Shown here: one piece after another, positions 1 through 6,716 of the stretch | Layout of the letters: every line of letters starts with the position of its first letter | Numbering within the stretch: the first letter of the stretch is position 1 | The notes under the pieces: model-generated | Told to the model about the DNA's origin: nothing | Database searches by the model: none | Seen by the model: the letters and a program-made list of their open reading frames with translations, nothing else | Origin: JAPOQD01 sp964620555 | GTDB taxonomy: Bacteria; Pseudomonadota; Gammaproteobacteria; Pseudomonadales; Halieaceae | NCBI GenBank assembly: GCA_964620555.1 | Contig: CAZUGZ010000054.1 | Location: 1 to 10,465 of the forward strand | DNA: 10,465 bases | Direction: 5' to 3' | Made by a program: the position numbers and the translations under genes

Positions 1-2
1 TC

Positions 3-119
3 GATGCGCTGTTAGCCGATGGCAGCATCGGCGAAGTATGGGGTACCGTCCGAGTCGCCAACGGCCTGAACTACGACGCCTTCAACGTTATCCAATCACC
101 CTTCAACTACGAAGTCTGA
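3..119 (+). CDS. C-terminal end of an unidentified protein (5' partial)
   Basis: This open frame enters from the left edge and ends at TGA 117-119, giving 38 residues that finish in SPFNYEV. The other two + frames differ: one stops at once, and the other gives arginine- and leucine-rich nonsense. I do not recognise the family from this tail. The Rieske ferredoxin that follows about 100 bases downstream on the same strand makes an oxygenase component or another redox partner possible, but that is inference from position only. There is no terminator-like structure between the two genes, so co-transcription is possible. Confidence 0.5.
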   Translation, partial: DALLADGSIGEVWGTVRVANGLNYDAFNVIQSPFNYEV

Positions 120-235
120 GCATGCCGACTGCTGCGCAAAACGAAAATAACGGCACCATTGAATGTCTGTACTGATCACCACCTGCGTGCGAGCACCAAC
201 TGTTTTGGTCAGCCCCTGTCGTGGCGGGGCATTTA

Positions 236-688
236 ATGAGAGACTGCAGGAAGACTTTGTTTGATACACCAACGCCTGAAGCGGTCGGAGTCAATCAATT
301 GGAAAATGCCTGGACATATGTCGCCAGCCTTGACGAGATCCCCAAAGGCAAAAAGCGCAGTTTTGCAGTGGGCAAAGACTCGGTCATCGTCTGCCGCGTC
401 TACGATGAAGTCTACATCGTCAAAAACCTCTGTCCGCATATGAATCAACCGCTGGCCGACGGACGGATGCAGGAATACGAACTAACCTGCCCCCACCACG
501 ATGCCTGTTTTGATATCCGCGATGGGAAACCGGTTGCGGGGCCGTCCGTATGGCCGGTAAAAACCTATCAGTGTCGGGTCGTTGAAGGCAGCATTTATAT
601 GCATCCGACTGACAAAACCGAATCGCAAACCCCTCGAGACCCCAGACTGGGGTCGACCCCCCGACGGCGGCATTCAAGGCCTGTGTAG
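236..688 (+). CDS. Rieske [2Fe-2S] ferredoxin
   Basis: A small soluble electron carrier, probably the ferredoxin component of a Rieske non-heme-iron oxygenase. With the ATG at 236 it has 150 residues. The cluster-binding signature is complete: C66-P-H68, then 16 residues, then C85-P-H-H88 (Cys-X-His...Cys-X2-His). The surrounding order (WTYVASLDEIPKG, the VYDEVYIVKNLCPH strand, then GKPVAGP and a final beta strand) is typical of the Rieske fold. GTG at 221 is in frame but has no ribosome-binding site, while ATG 236 has the G-rich GGCGGGG upstream. TTG 299, just before the domain, is another candidate. The last roughly 25 residues are proline- and arginine-rich and overlap a DNA hairpin, so they are probably not part of the fold. 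No oxygenase or reductase subunit is visible in the window. Confidence 0.9.
   Translation: MRDCRKTLFDTPTPEAVGVNQLENAWTYVASLDEIPKGKKRSFAVGKDSVIVCRVYDEVYIVKNLCPHMNQPLADGRMQEYELTCPHHDACFDIRDGKPVAGPSVWPVKTYQCRVVEGSIYMHPTDKTESQTPRDPRLGSTPRRRHSRPV
638..654. repeat. 7-bp inverted repeat inside the 3' end of the Rieske gene
   Basis: GACCCCA (638-644), a 3-base loop and TGGGGTC (648-654) form a perfect hairpin, followed at once by another GACCCC. It lies within the atypical C-terminal tail of the Rieske ferredoxin, about 34 bases before its stop codon. There is no T-tract, so it is not a canonical intrinsic terminator. It could attenuate read-through into the hydratase gene or mark where the original 3' end was altered. 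Confidence 0.5.
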
Positions 689-740
689 TGATATCATCGG
701 GAAAACTCATCTTCGTAAACAGCGCATTCTGGGGATACCA

Positions 741-1514
741 ATGACCGAACCCGCTATGCTGCGGAATGCCGAAGGCGGTGTTCTCTGTGTCACGTTTAAC
801 CGCCCGGACAAGTACAACGCCCTCACTTTTGCCATGCTGGCGGAACTGGGTGAGGTTCTGGATAGTTTCCGAGAAGATGACAACCTTCGGGTACTGCTGC
901 TGCGCGCCAATGGCCCCTACTACTCAGCTGGTCTGGACGTGAGCGAAGGCCTGGCACCAGAGACCGAGAGCGGCATCGAGTTCCGCAACTGGTATCGTCG
1001 CGAAATTCACCGCCTGTTCGATGAAATCGAAGCCATAGAAAAACCCATCGTATCGGCTATCCAGGGCCCCTGCCTGGGTGGCGCACTGGAAATGGCACTG
1101 TCCTGCGATTTTCGCCTGGCAACAGAGAGCGCCAAATTCGGCCTGCCTGAGACCAACATCGGCGTGCTGCCGGGGAGTGGTGGCATGAGCCGACTGACGC
1201 GCCTGGTGGGACCTGCGGAGGCCAAGTGGCTGGTGGTTGGCGCTCAGACTATCGATGCCCGGCGCGCCCTGCGGGTGGGGCTGGTGCACGAAGTCTATGC
1301 CGCTGACGACTTTGAACAACAGTACATGGACTTCGCGCGCTATCTGGCAACGCTGCCCAAAGAAGCGCTCGGCGCCGGCAAACTGACCATCGACGCTATC
1401 GCAGACGTGGACCGCAGCACCGCGCGCAACATCGAGCGGCTCGTCAACACGCCTCTGTCCCAGTCAGAGGAACACCACGGCCTGGTAAAGGCATTCCTCA
1501 ACCGTAAAAAGTAA
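741..1514 (+). CDS. Enoyl-CoA hydratase/isomerase (crotonase) family protein
   Basis: A 257-residue crotonase, the normal length for the family, which hydrates 2-enoyl-CoA esters in beta-oxidation or related CoA-thioester degradation in the cytoplasm. The CoA/oxyanion-hole segment YSAGLD is at residues 61-66, followed by GPCLGGALEMALSCDFRLA (109-127) and FGLPETNIGVLPGSGG (133-148). Both catalytic glutamates of true hydratases are in place: E117 in GGALEM and E137 in LPE. That favours a hydratase over the many crotonase homologues with other chemistry. The frame is open back to about 582, but ATG 741 matches the normal N-terminus and has GGGGA six bases upstream. It starts 52 bases after the Rieske gene on the same strand, so co-transcription is plausible. 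It ends 8 bases from the convergent phosphodiesterase gene. The acyl substrate cannot be told from sequence. Confidence 0.93.
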   Translation: MTEPAMLRNAEGGVLCVTFNRPDKYNALTFAMLAELGEVLDSFREDDNLRVLLLRANGPYYSAGLDVSEGLAPETESGIEFRNWYRREIHRLFDEIEAIEKPIVSAIQGPCLGGALEMALSCDFRLATESAKFGLPETNIGVLPGSGGMSRLTRLVGPAEAKWLVVGAQTIDARRALRVGLVHEVYAADDFEQQYMDFARYLATLPKEALGAGKLTIDAIADVDRSTARNIERLVNTPLSQSEEHHGLVKAFLNRKK

Positions 1515-1522
1515 TCTCACCA

Positions 1523-2335
1523 TCACCTCGGTGCGCACAGTACCCCCGATCCGATAGCCGGGAGGGCTTCGCTCCATTGGCCCCGGTGTTCAAGCAACGC
1601 TTTGAGACGTTGGGTTTCATCGGACATCAAACCGCCGACCCCCAGGTCAAGAAGCCTGACCATCTCATCGGGGTCGTTTACAGTCCACACATGTACCGGC
1701 CAACCGAGCGTGTCGCAGTAATCGAGAAAGCGCTGATCTATCAGTCGGACTCCATATTGCCGGACTGGGATCTGGACACACCGGGGACGGCGTGATGGTT
1801 TGACAGGGATCCCCCAGCTCGCAATACGAAGCCGCATGACATCCATCGGTCCGCAGGAGGTGCAGATGCGGTCGTTGAACCGGGACACCAGCCGCTCCAA
1901 CCGCGTGTCAGAGAATGACCCGATGCAGACCCGATCGAACGCGTTGGTCGAGACCAGGGTGTCGGCAAGAACGTCTACCGCCGCATCGGTCTTGGGATCA
2001 ATGTTGACTTTGAGTTCAGGCCATGCCGCAAGCACGTCAATCAGCCGTGCGATCCGGTGTCCGTTCAAGGTTCTCTGCTGCTCGATATCGCACCAATCGA
2101 GAGCTTCGATCGAACCATGGGTTCCCACTACGCGGTCCAGAGTCGGATCGTGAAAAGCCACAAGGACGCCATCGCGACTGACGCGCACGTCAGTCTCGAT
2201 GTAGCGATACCCAAGTTGAACGGCGGCTTCGAAAGCCTCCATGGAGTTTTCGTCTGCGAGATCGCAAGCTCCACGGTGGGCGAAGGCATGCGGCTCGGGG
2301 GTGTCCAAAAAGGGATGTCGAGCTGTATCCGCCAT
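1523..2335 (-). CDS. Glycerophosphodiester phosphodiesterase
   Basis: A 270-residue GDPD that hydrolyses glycerophosphodiesters to glycerol 3-phosphate and an alcohol. There is no signal peptide, so it should be cytosolic and act in phospholipid turnover. The TIM-barrel signature is clear: H20-R21-G22, E29-N30-S31, E47-T-D49 and H62-D63 form the catalytic and metal-binding set. The usual Asn-Ile-Glu-x-Lys strand is present as NIDPK (111-115), with Asp for Glu, followed by the C-terminal VWTVND (216-221) and GLMSD (235-239) segments. The ATG at 2333-2335 (complement) has an AGAGG-type ribosome-binding site. The gene faces the hydratase gene with only 8 bases between the stops and no obvious bidirectional terminator. 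Upstream on the same strand lie a gene relic and an inverted-repeat element, so its promoter is probably within 2336-2510, but I could not point to one. Confidence 0.93.
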   Translation of the reverse strand: MADTARHPFLDTPEPHAFAHRGACDLADENSMEAFEAAVQLGYRYIETDVRVSRDGVLVAFHDPTLDRVVGTHGSIEALDWCDIEQQRTLNGHRIARLIDVLAAWPELKVNIDPKTDAAVDVLADTLVSTNAFDRVCIGSFSDTRLERLVSRFNDRICTSCGPMDVMRLRIASWGIPVKPSRRPRCVQIPVRQYGVRLIDQRFLDYCDTLGWPVHVWTVNDPDEMVRLLDLGVGGLMSDETQRLKALLEHRGQWSEALPAIGSGVLCAPR

Positions 2336-2512
2336 GCTGTGACCTCTGTCTCTTCCAGATAACCTTATCCGAGTGCTGTGTGTTTCATGGGGCCAAGCTC
2401 ATGTATCTCCCGAATCCCGGGCGGCGCTGCAATGACATCTTTCGCGCAGTTAAACATACAAACCGCCGACGCTAGACTCGTGATAACGCTCTTGATGGTA
2501 ATGCATGACAAC

Positions 2513-2590
2513 GCCAAGAACGGGTCTGGGCACATCCTGCAGTTGCAGCAAATCGGGTGGTCCATGCTCTGTACAAACAATCGCTTTCAT
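2513..2590 (-). pseudogene. N-terminal stub of an MDR (zinc-type alcohol dehydrogenase/quinone oxidoreductase) gene
   Basis: Starting at the ATG 2588-2590 (complement), about 26 codons read MKAIVCTEHGPP...LQLQDVPRPVLG. This is the characteristic first beta strand and turn of the medium-chain dehydrogenase/quinone oxidoreductase family, which normally continues with a GEVLVKVHA-like strand. Here the similarity stops abruptly. The frame runs about 20 more unrelated residues to a stop near 2450, and no other frame restores the family pattern before the phosphodiesterase gene. I call it a deletion remnant rather than a frameshifted gene, because too little DNA remains for a roughly 320-residue enzyme. 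It may once have been co-directional with the phosphodiesterase gene. The family match is from recognition only, without a database search. Confidence 0.55.
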
Positions 2591-2638
2591 ACTGTCGATA
2601 CCACCGCCCGGGCTGACCTTCCCGACACTTATCAGGCG

Positions 2639-2809
2639 CACTGAGAGTCTGCGCCGTAGAAAATAATCCTGTTGCGAACGCGGCACAGCGGCCCATTTTT
2701 CCGCTCTTTTTCGTTACGTAGCACCACTACGCGCCTCAAAAGAGCGAAAAACTGTTCTCGCTGTGCCACATCCTCACGACGGATTTTTCTACGGCGCAGA
2801 CTCCTAGTG
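2639..2809. repeat. 171-bp imperfect inverted-repeat element (MITE-like or structured RNA)
   Basis: The two halves fold on each other almost end to end. Terminal arms are 2645-2663 and 2785-2803 (19/19 complementary), extending to 23/25 with the outer CACT ends. Inner paired blocks are 2682-2690 with 2759-2767 (9/9), 2702-2710 with 2738-2746 (9/9), and 2717-2721 with 2727-2731 (5/5) around a CACCA loop. Spacers on the two sides match in length to within one base (18/17, 11/12, 6/6), so the paired blocks stay in register. The ends resemble a non-autonomous transposable element, but I see no convincing target-site duplication. A long cruciform or a transcribed hairpin RNA are alternatives. The roughly 60-codon open frames crossing it on both strands look like by-products of the repeat. 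Confidence 0.8.
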
Positions 2810-2863
2810 TACGACATTTTTTCGCCCGGTTAGCATTTCAGCGACTTGAACAAAAAATTTCCC

Positions 2864-2892
2864 TACAATTGTAAAAGCATGGAGGTATACCG
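2864..2892 (+). promoter_or_regulatory. Leader of the acyl-CoA ligase gene: palindrome and strong ribosome-binding site
   Basis: TACAATTGTA (2864-2873) is a perfect 10-bp palindrome whose left part (TACAAT) also resembles a -10 box. GGAGGT at 2881-2886 is a near-ideal Shine-Dalgarno sequence six bases before the ATG. The GCGACT that would be the -35 hexamer at 17-bp spacing is weak, and the TTGAAC at 2846-2851 is too close (12 bp), so promoter assignment is tentative. The palindrome could be an operator. The ribosome-binding site is the secure part. Confidence 0.45.
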
Positions 2893-4485
2893 ATGAACGC
2901 CACACCCCTGACACAATCCCTGTACGAGGCGGATCCCGGCCTGGAGATACGCAACTGGTCCGTAGGCGACATGCTGCGCGATGCAGTCGAGCAGGTACCC
3001 GATCGCCTTGCCCTGAAGGAGCCCGGCGCCGGGGGCCGAAGCTGGACTTACAGACAGCTGCTCGCCCAGGCGGAACAGGTCGCGGCCGCTCTGTTGCAAG
3101 ACTTTAAACCGGGTGACCGGGTGGCTGTGTGGGCTATCAACAAGGCCGAGTATGTTCTGCTGCAGATGGGGGCAGCCCTGGCCAATATCGTTTTGGTGAC
3201 GCTGAACCCCATGGCCAGGGGTGAGGAATTGCATTACCTGCTGCACCAAAGCAAATCCCGGGGGTTGTTTTTCGATGGCGATTTTCGCGGCGAAGACAAT
3301 CACGCCCTCATCGAAGAGTTGCGCCCCAGGCTGCCGGTGATGCAATCGACCCGGTGCTTCGACGAATGGGGCAGTTTTATCGATAAAGGTCAGGTGGGGA
3401 CAGCCCTGCCCACCGTGGATTCCCGGGACCCGGCACTCATTCTGTATACCTCAGGTACTACCGGCAAGCCGAAAGGTGTGGTACTGCGACACCTGGGCGT
3501 GGTGAACAATGGCCGCTTTGGCGTCACGAGATACGAACTCGACCCCGGCAGTGTCTGGCTGAACGTTTTACCCATGTTTCACATTGGTGGCAGCATCACC
3601 ATGACCCTGGGTTGCATGTCCAACCTGGGTACACAGATTGTACTGCCGGGCTTTGATCCGGCTCTGATGCTGCGTGCCATCCACGAAGACAAGGCGACCA
3701 TAAGCATGGCTGTACCCACGATGCTGATCGCCATGTTCGAGCATGAATCATTCCGGGAAACCGACTTTTCCAACCTGGAGATCATGGTCACCGGCGGCAC
3801 CACCGTACCTGCGGAAATCATTGCCGAAACAAAACGCAGGATGGACGTCGACATGGAAGTGATTTTCGGGCAAACCGAAGCCAGTGGCGTCATGGCCCAG
3901 AGCCGCCGCAGCGATGAAGACGAGCGCGTTGCGAATACGGTGGGACTGCCCTTCCCCTCCTACAGCATGAAGATTATCGACACCGAAAGTGGTGAAATCC
4001 AGCCTCCTGACACGATTGGTGAAATTTGCGTGAAAAGCCCCTGCATGATGAAGGAGTACTTCGACATGCCGGACAAGACAGCAGAAACCATCGACCCCGA
4101 CGGTTGGCTGCATACCGGTGACCTGGGGCTGATGCGCCCCGATGGCTATGTGCAGATCACCGGTAGACTGAAAGACATGATTATCAGCGGCGGGGAGAAC
4201 ATCTACCCCCGGGAAATTGAAGATCGACTGATGGCGCACCCGGATGTGGCAGAGGTAGCAGTGTTCGGCGTACCCGACCGCAAATGGGGCGAGCGCATAG
4301 TAGCCGCCGTGCGTACCGAGGGCGATGGAGAACTCGATGGCGAGGCGCTGATGGCCTTCCTGGATGGCAATATCGCTCGCCACAAGATACCGCGGGAGTG
4401 GATTCGGGTTGATGCGCTGCCGATCAATGCATCGGGAAAAATACAGAAATTCGTCCTTCAAGATCAGTATCAGGCGGAGCGCTGA
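2893..4485 (+). CDS. Class I adenylate-forming acyl-CoA ligase (AMP-binding)
   Basis: A 530-residue ATP-dependent carboxylate:CoA ligase that activates a carboxylic acid through an acyl-adenylate to its CoA thioester. All core motifs of the ANL superfamily are seen: the P-loop YTSGTTGKPKG (185-195), the aromatic/ATP motif as GQTEASG (326-332) where YGxTE is usual, GWLHTGDLG (404-412) with the ribose-binding Asp410, the hinge region GRLKDMIISGGENIYPREIE (424-443), and the catalytic C-terminal lysine K516 in SGKIQK. Length and motif order fit medium/long-chain fatty-acyl or aryl/steroid-side-chain CoA ligases, but the substrate cannot be read from the sequence. It looks complete and monocistronic. 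Upstream it is isolated from the phosphodiesterase gene by the inverted-repeat element, and downstream lies a dead SDR fragment. The product could feed the crotonase encoded nearby, which is inference. Confidence 0.93.
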   Translation: MNATPLTQSLYEADPGLEIRNWSVGDMLRDAVEQVPDRLALKEPGAGGRSWTYRQLLAQAEQVAAALLQDFKPGDRVAVWAINKAEYVLLQMGAALANIVLVTLNPMARGEELHYLLHQSKSRGLFFDGDFRGEDNHALIEELRPRLPVMQSTRCFDEWGSFIDKGQVGTALPTVDSRDPALILYTSGTTGKPKGVVLRHLGVVNNGRFGVTRYELDPGSVWLNVLPMFHIGGSITMTLGCMSNLGTQIVLPGFDPALMLRAIHEDKATISMAVPTMLIAMFEHESFRETDFSNLEIMVTGGTTVPAEIIAETKRRMDVDMEVIFGQTEASGVMAQSRRSDEDERVANTVGLPFPSYSMKIIDTESGEIQPPDTIGEICVKSPCMMKEYFDMPDKTAETIDPDGWLHTGDLGLMRPDGYVQITGRLKDMIISGGENIYPREIEDRLMAHPDVAEVAVFGVPDRKWGERIVAAVRTEGDGELDGEALMAFLDGNIARHKIPREWIRVDALPINASGKIQKFVLQDQYQAER

Positions 4486-4510
4486 GTGATTTGATCCCGG
4501 GCCTGTATCG

Positions 4511-4627
4511 ATGGCCGCGCAAGGTGGATTTGCTGAGAAAGAGCGGTATATCGGCGGTTATGACATAAACGAGGAAGGGCTTCGAGCACTCGAGAGGGAG
4601 TTGGGTGAAGAGAACTGCATAGCCATA
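4511..4627 (+). pseudogene. Fragment of a short-chain dehydrogenase/reductase gene
   Basis: This stretch translates to about 39 residues containing GGYDINEEGLRALERELG and ending ENCIAI. That is the second strand and following helix of classical SDRs, where the acidic residue after strand 2 chooses NAD. The preceding Rossmann glycine motif (TGxxxGxG) is absent: a stop lies in frame at 4487-4489, and the first residues (AAQGGFAEKERY) only loosely resemble the usual helix. After about 4627 the similarity is lost, and the VOC gene begins on the other strand at 4661. It therefore looks like an internal remnant left by deletions at both sides. The following frame to 4825 is only a shadow of the VOC gene. 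Recognition is by eye. Confidence 0.55.
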
Positions 4628-4660
4628 CCACCAGTATTGGCAGTTTCCGTCAAGCGATTA

Positions 4661-5041
4661 CTACGCCATATTGTGCAGGGCGCATATCTTGTTGCCGGCC
4701 GGGTCGCGGAGGTAGGCGAGGTAAAGTCTACCGGCGCCGCTTTCACGCACCCCCGGGGGATCTTCGCAAGTGGTTCCGCCATTGGCCAGCCCTGTAGCAT
4801 GCCAGGCTTCCACCTGTTCGGGTGAGTCTGCCGCAAAGCCGATCGTACTTCCATTGGCGAAACTGGCGGGTTCGCCATTGATGGGTATGCTGATGGCGAA
4901 GATGCCAGTACGCGTCATATAGAAACACCGCCCCTTCTCGTCGATGAGGCCAGGAGGGTGCCCCAGACTGCCCAGCAGCGCATCATAGAATGCCTTGGAT
5001 TGCTCCATGTCGTCAGTACCAACCATAACGTGACTAAACAT
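4661..5041 (-). CDS. VOC (glyoxalase/bleomycin-resistance fold) family protein
   Basis: A 126-residue single-domain vicinal-oxygen-chelate protein. The first beta-alpha-beta module starts FSHVMVGTDDMEQSKAFYDA (2-21) with the typical His4. The second includes TIGFAADSPEQVEAWH (66-81) and ends LAYLRDPAGNKICALHN (108-124). The usual metal-ligand Glu near the end of the final strand (DPxGNxxE) is Cys120 here, and the mid-domain His is also not obvious, so this subgroup may not bind metal in the canonical way. The function is unknown: lyase, dioxygenase-like or binding protein. The ATG at 5039-5041 (complement) has GGGGGAG upstream. It is monocistronic as far as visible, with a REP-like hairpin about 120 bases behind its start. 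Confidence 0.85.
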   Translation of the reverse strand: MFSHVMVGTDDMEQSKAFYDALLGSLGHPPGLIDEKGRCFYMTRTGIFAISIPINGEPASFANGSTIGFAADSPEQVEAWHATGLANGGTTCEDPPGVRESGAGRLYLAYLRDPAGNKICALHNMA

Positions 5042-5162
5042 AATTTACTCCCCCGGATTTGGACCAAAAGTATTGCTGCCAGATAGCATACTCCAGTGTA
5101 ACCCGTCAGCACCAATTTGACAGATTAGTCTGACAGTGGTTTGCCTCGACAATCAAAAGCCA

Positions 5163-5190
5163 CTGGATTCCGGCGTTCGCCGGAATGACA
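5163..5190. repeat. REP-like palindromic repeat
   Basis: ATTCCGGCG (5167-5175), a TT loop and CGCCGGAAT (5178-5186) form a perfect 9-bp hairpin, flanked by CTGG and GACA. This is the form of the intergenic palindromes that occur in many copies in gammaproteobacterial genomes. It lies between the VOC gene start and the transporter gene stop, both on the - strand. It may stabilise the 3' end of the transporter mRNA. Only one copy is in the window, so the repeated nature rests on general knowledge. Confidence 0.7.
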
Positions 5191-5225
5191 AGTATGGGGG
5201 CGGGGTGACGCAGCGAGGCAGCAAC

Positions 5226-6464
5226 TCACCCCGAGGGAATGGAAAAAAAGATGATGTAGCCCAGGATTACGGCGAGCGTTACGAATAGGCACTGATTGAC
5301 CGTTGTCATTATCGCTTTCGGCGGGCTATCGGTACGGTTGTAGATGAGGGCAAGCAGGGTTTGCAGGAAGTAATAGGTCGCAAAGGCCCGGGAGGCCAAG
5401 GTAATGATCTCGAACAGGTTGGCGAACCAGACCAGCGTTATGGAACATGCCGCAACCGACAGATAGCCGACTTCTGTGGTCAGGCGGCCCCTGCTGTTTT
5501 CCCGCAGCAGGCCCCCTCCCCCGCCCATATCCGCCACCGCCGCGCTGAACTGGCTCATGAGGGCTGCCACCATCAGCAATAGCGGCAGAATGAAAGCCAC
5601 CGGGTGCATGGCGTCGATGATTTCCGCCAGTTTTATATCGTTGAGGTTCATCTGCGCAACCACCGGCATCAACAGGATGACCAGCAGCACATAGAGCACA
5701 CCGGAAATGATCTGTGCGTTTCTCATGCTCGATACGCGAATTTCCGGGCTGTACTTTTCTCCCAAAAAGCGGGAGGTTTCGAACCCCTGCACCACCAGCA
5801 GCACTCCGGCGAGCATCTGAAACTGCGTAACCACTTCCCTTTTTGGATAGTCGAAGTGAATTTCCCTTCCCGAAAAGATGCTGAATTCAAAGAAGCACAA
5901 GCCGACAGCCAGGGATAGGACGATGGAAAGCTGGACGTTGATGGAGAGGAATTCCAGCCGTTCGAGACCACCCAAGCCCCGAAAATACCCGACCCAGGCA
6001 ATGAATATGATGATCACCGAAGTCAGCAACCGCTCCGCGTTCAGATTGTCGACGCCGAGATAGTTCAAAAGGAAGTTCGAAAGCAGGGAAAGGTAAAACG
6101 CCACCGCGACGACGTAGGCCAGCACCAGAACGACGTTGCCGAGATATTCGATTTCACCCGTGCGCCGGTACATCCGTCCCTCGGCGAGCCGCGGCTCGAC
6201 GTGCTCGATGTTGAAGCGGATGACATGCCCGATGGCATAGGCGAGGGATACGATTCCCAGTATTGCGACCGGGGAAAGGAGCCCGACGATGCCGGCCAGC
6301 AACGGCGCCATAATCAGAAAGCCGCTGCCGATGATGGAAGACAGTGGGGTCAGTGTGGCCTGCCAAAGGTCGCGCCGCGTCATTTTCGAGCGCACGAGGA
6401 AGACGGCCATGACCACGCAGGGCACAAGCAAAAGGAGGTTGAACGGCAGGCTGGAAGCAGACAC
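5226..6464 (-). CDS. APC-superfamily-like multi-pass membrane transporter
   Basis: A 412-residue integral membrane protein with about twelve hydrophobic segments (roughly 5-24, 41-60, 62-82, 108-134, 145-162, 173-193, 214-229, 251-270, 287-311, 331-350, 352-375 and 389-408). SSIIGSGFLIMAPLLAG (42-58) looks like the glycine-broken first core helix of LeuT-fold/APC carriers. VVQGFETSRFLGEKYSPEIR (224-243) resembles the sixth core helix and following loop (GFE-T/S), and there is a polyglycine stretch MGGGGGLLREN (313-323). This suggests a secondary carrier for amino acids or related compounds; the substrate is unknown. The start is taken as GTG at 6464 to keep the first membrane segment. Its only ribosome-binding candidate (AAGGA) is 11 bases away, so the start is uncertain. 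A TATAAT box lies about 80 bases upstream. It is probably transcribed alone. Confidence 0.85.
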   Translation of the reverse strand: MSASSLPFNLLLLVPCVVMAVFLVRSKMTRRDLWQATLTPLSSIIGSGFLIMAPLLAGIVGLLSPVAILGIVSLAYAIGHVIRFNIEHVEPRLAEGRMYRRTGEIEYLGNVVLVLAYVVAVAFYLSLLSNFLLNYLGVDNLNAERLLTSVIIIFIAWVGYFRGLGGLERLEFLSINVQLSIVLSLAVGLCFFEFSIFSGREIHFDYPKREVVTQFQMLAGVLLVVQGFETSRFLGEKYSPEIRVSSMRNAQIISGVLYVLLVILLMPVVAQMNLNDIKLAEIIDAMHPVAFILPLLLMVAALMSQFSAAVADMGGGGGLLRENSRGRLTTEVGYLSVAACSITLVWFANLFEIITLASRAFATYYFLQTLLALIYNRTDSPPKAIMTTVNQCLFVTLAVILGYIIFFSIPSG

Positions 6465-6544
6465 GGGAGGAAAAATCCTTGGTTTTCAGTTGATTTACGA
6501 AATTGTTGATTGCAACAGCATATTCCAATTGGGATTAGATACGT

Positions 6545-6550
6545 ATTATA
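6545..6550 (-). promoter_or_regulatory. Candidate -10 box for the transporter gene
   Basis: Read on the - strand, the sequence is a perfect TATAAT in an AT-rich setting, about 80 bases upstream of the transporter start. The hexamer 17 bases further upstream (TTAGTT) is a poor -35. AT-rich flanking DNA, including the adjacent 22-bp tandem duplication, could act as an UP-element. The assignment is from consensus matching only. Confidence 0.4.
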
Positions 6551-6558
6551 TGTTACTG

Positions 6559-6602
6559 ATTATTAAAAACTAATTAATTTATTATTAAAAACTAATTAAT
6601 TT
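6559..6602. repeat. Perfect tandem duplication of a 22-bp AT-rich unit
   Basis: The unit begins ATTATTAAAAACTAATT and occurs at 6559-6580 and 6581-6602 with no mismatch and no spacer. Within each copy, TTAATTAA-like palindromic sequence recurs. It sits immediately upstream (on the - strand) of the candidate promoter of the transporter gene. Base composition here is far more AT-rich than in the surrounding genes. The rest of the 6603-6716 gap shows no gene. Confidence 0.9.
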
Positions 6603-6716
6603 CTAGAATTTTTCGAGCCGGGTGCCGCTGGGCAACGCCGGTCCAGAAATTCCCCTGTGGTGGCCGGGGCGTAGCGTAGCGCAAAACGGGAGGCAGGTAT
6701 GCATTCCGCTCTTGTA

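Noticed and set aside
582..740. N-terminal extension of the hydratase frame back to 582
   Set aside because: It overlaps the Rieske gene, and the crotonase fold begins just after ATG 741, which has its own ribosome-binding site.
2632..2817. 61-residue basic open frame (-) across the inverted-repeat element
   Set aside because: It follows the arms of the repeat, has no ribosome-binding site or family features, and open frames arise on both strands of the element.
2846..2869. TTGAAC ... TACAAT as promoter of the CoA ligase gene
   Set aside because: The spacing is only 12 bp, too short for a sigma-70 promoter. The TACAAT may instead be part of a palindrome.
3748..4461. 237-residue open frame on the - strand inside the CoA ligase gene
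   Set aside because: Antisense shadow of a complete adenylate-forming enzyme with all motifs; it is histidine-rich from codon complementarity.
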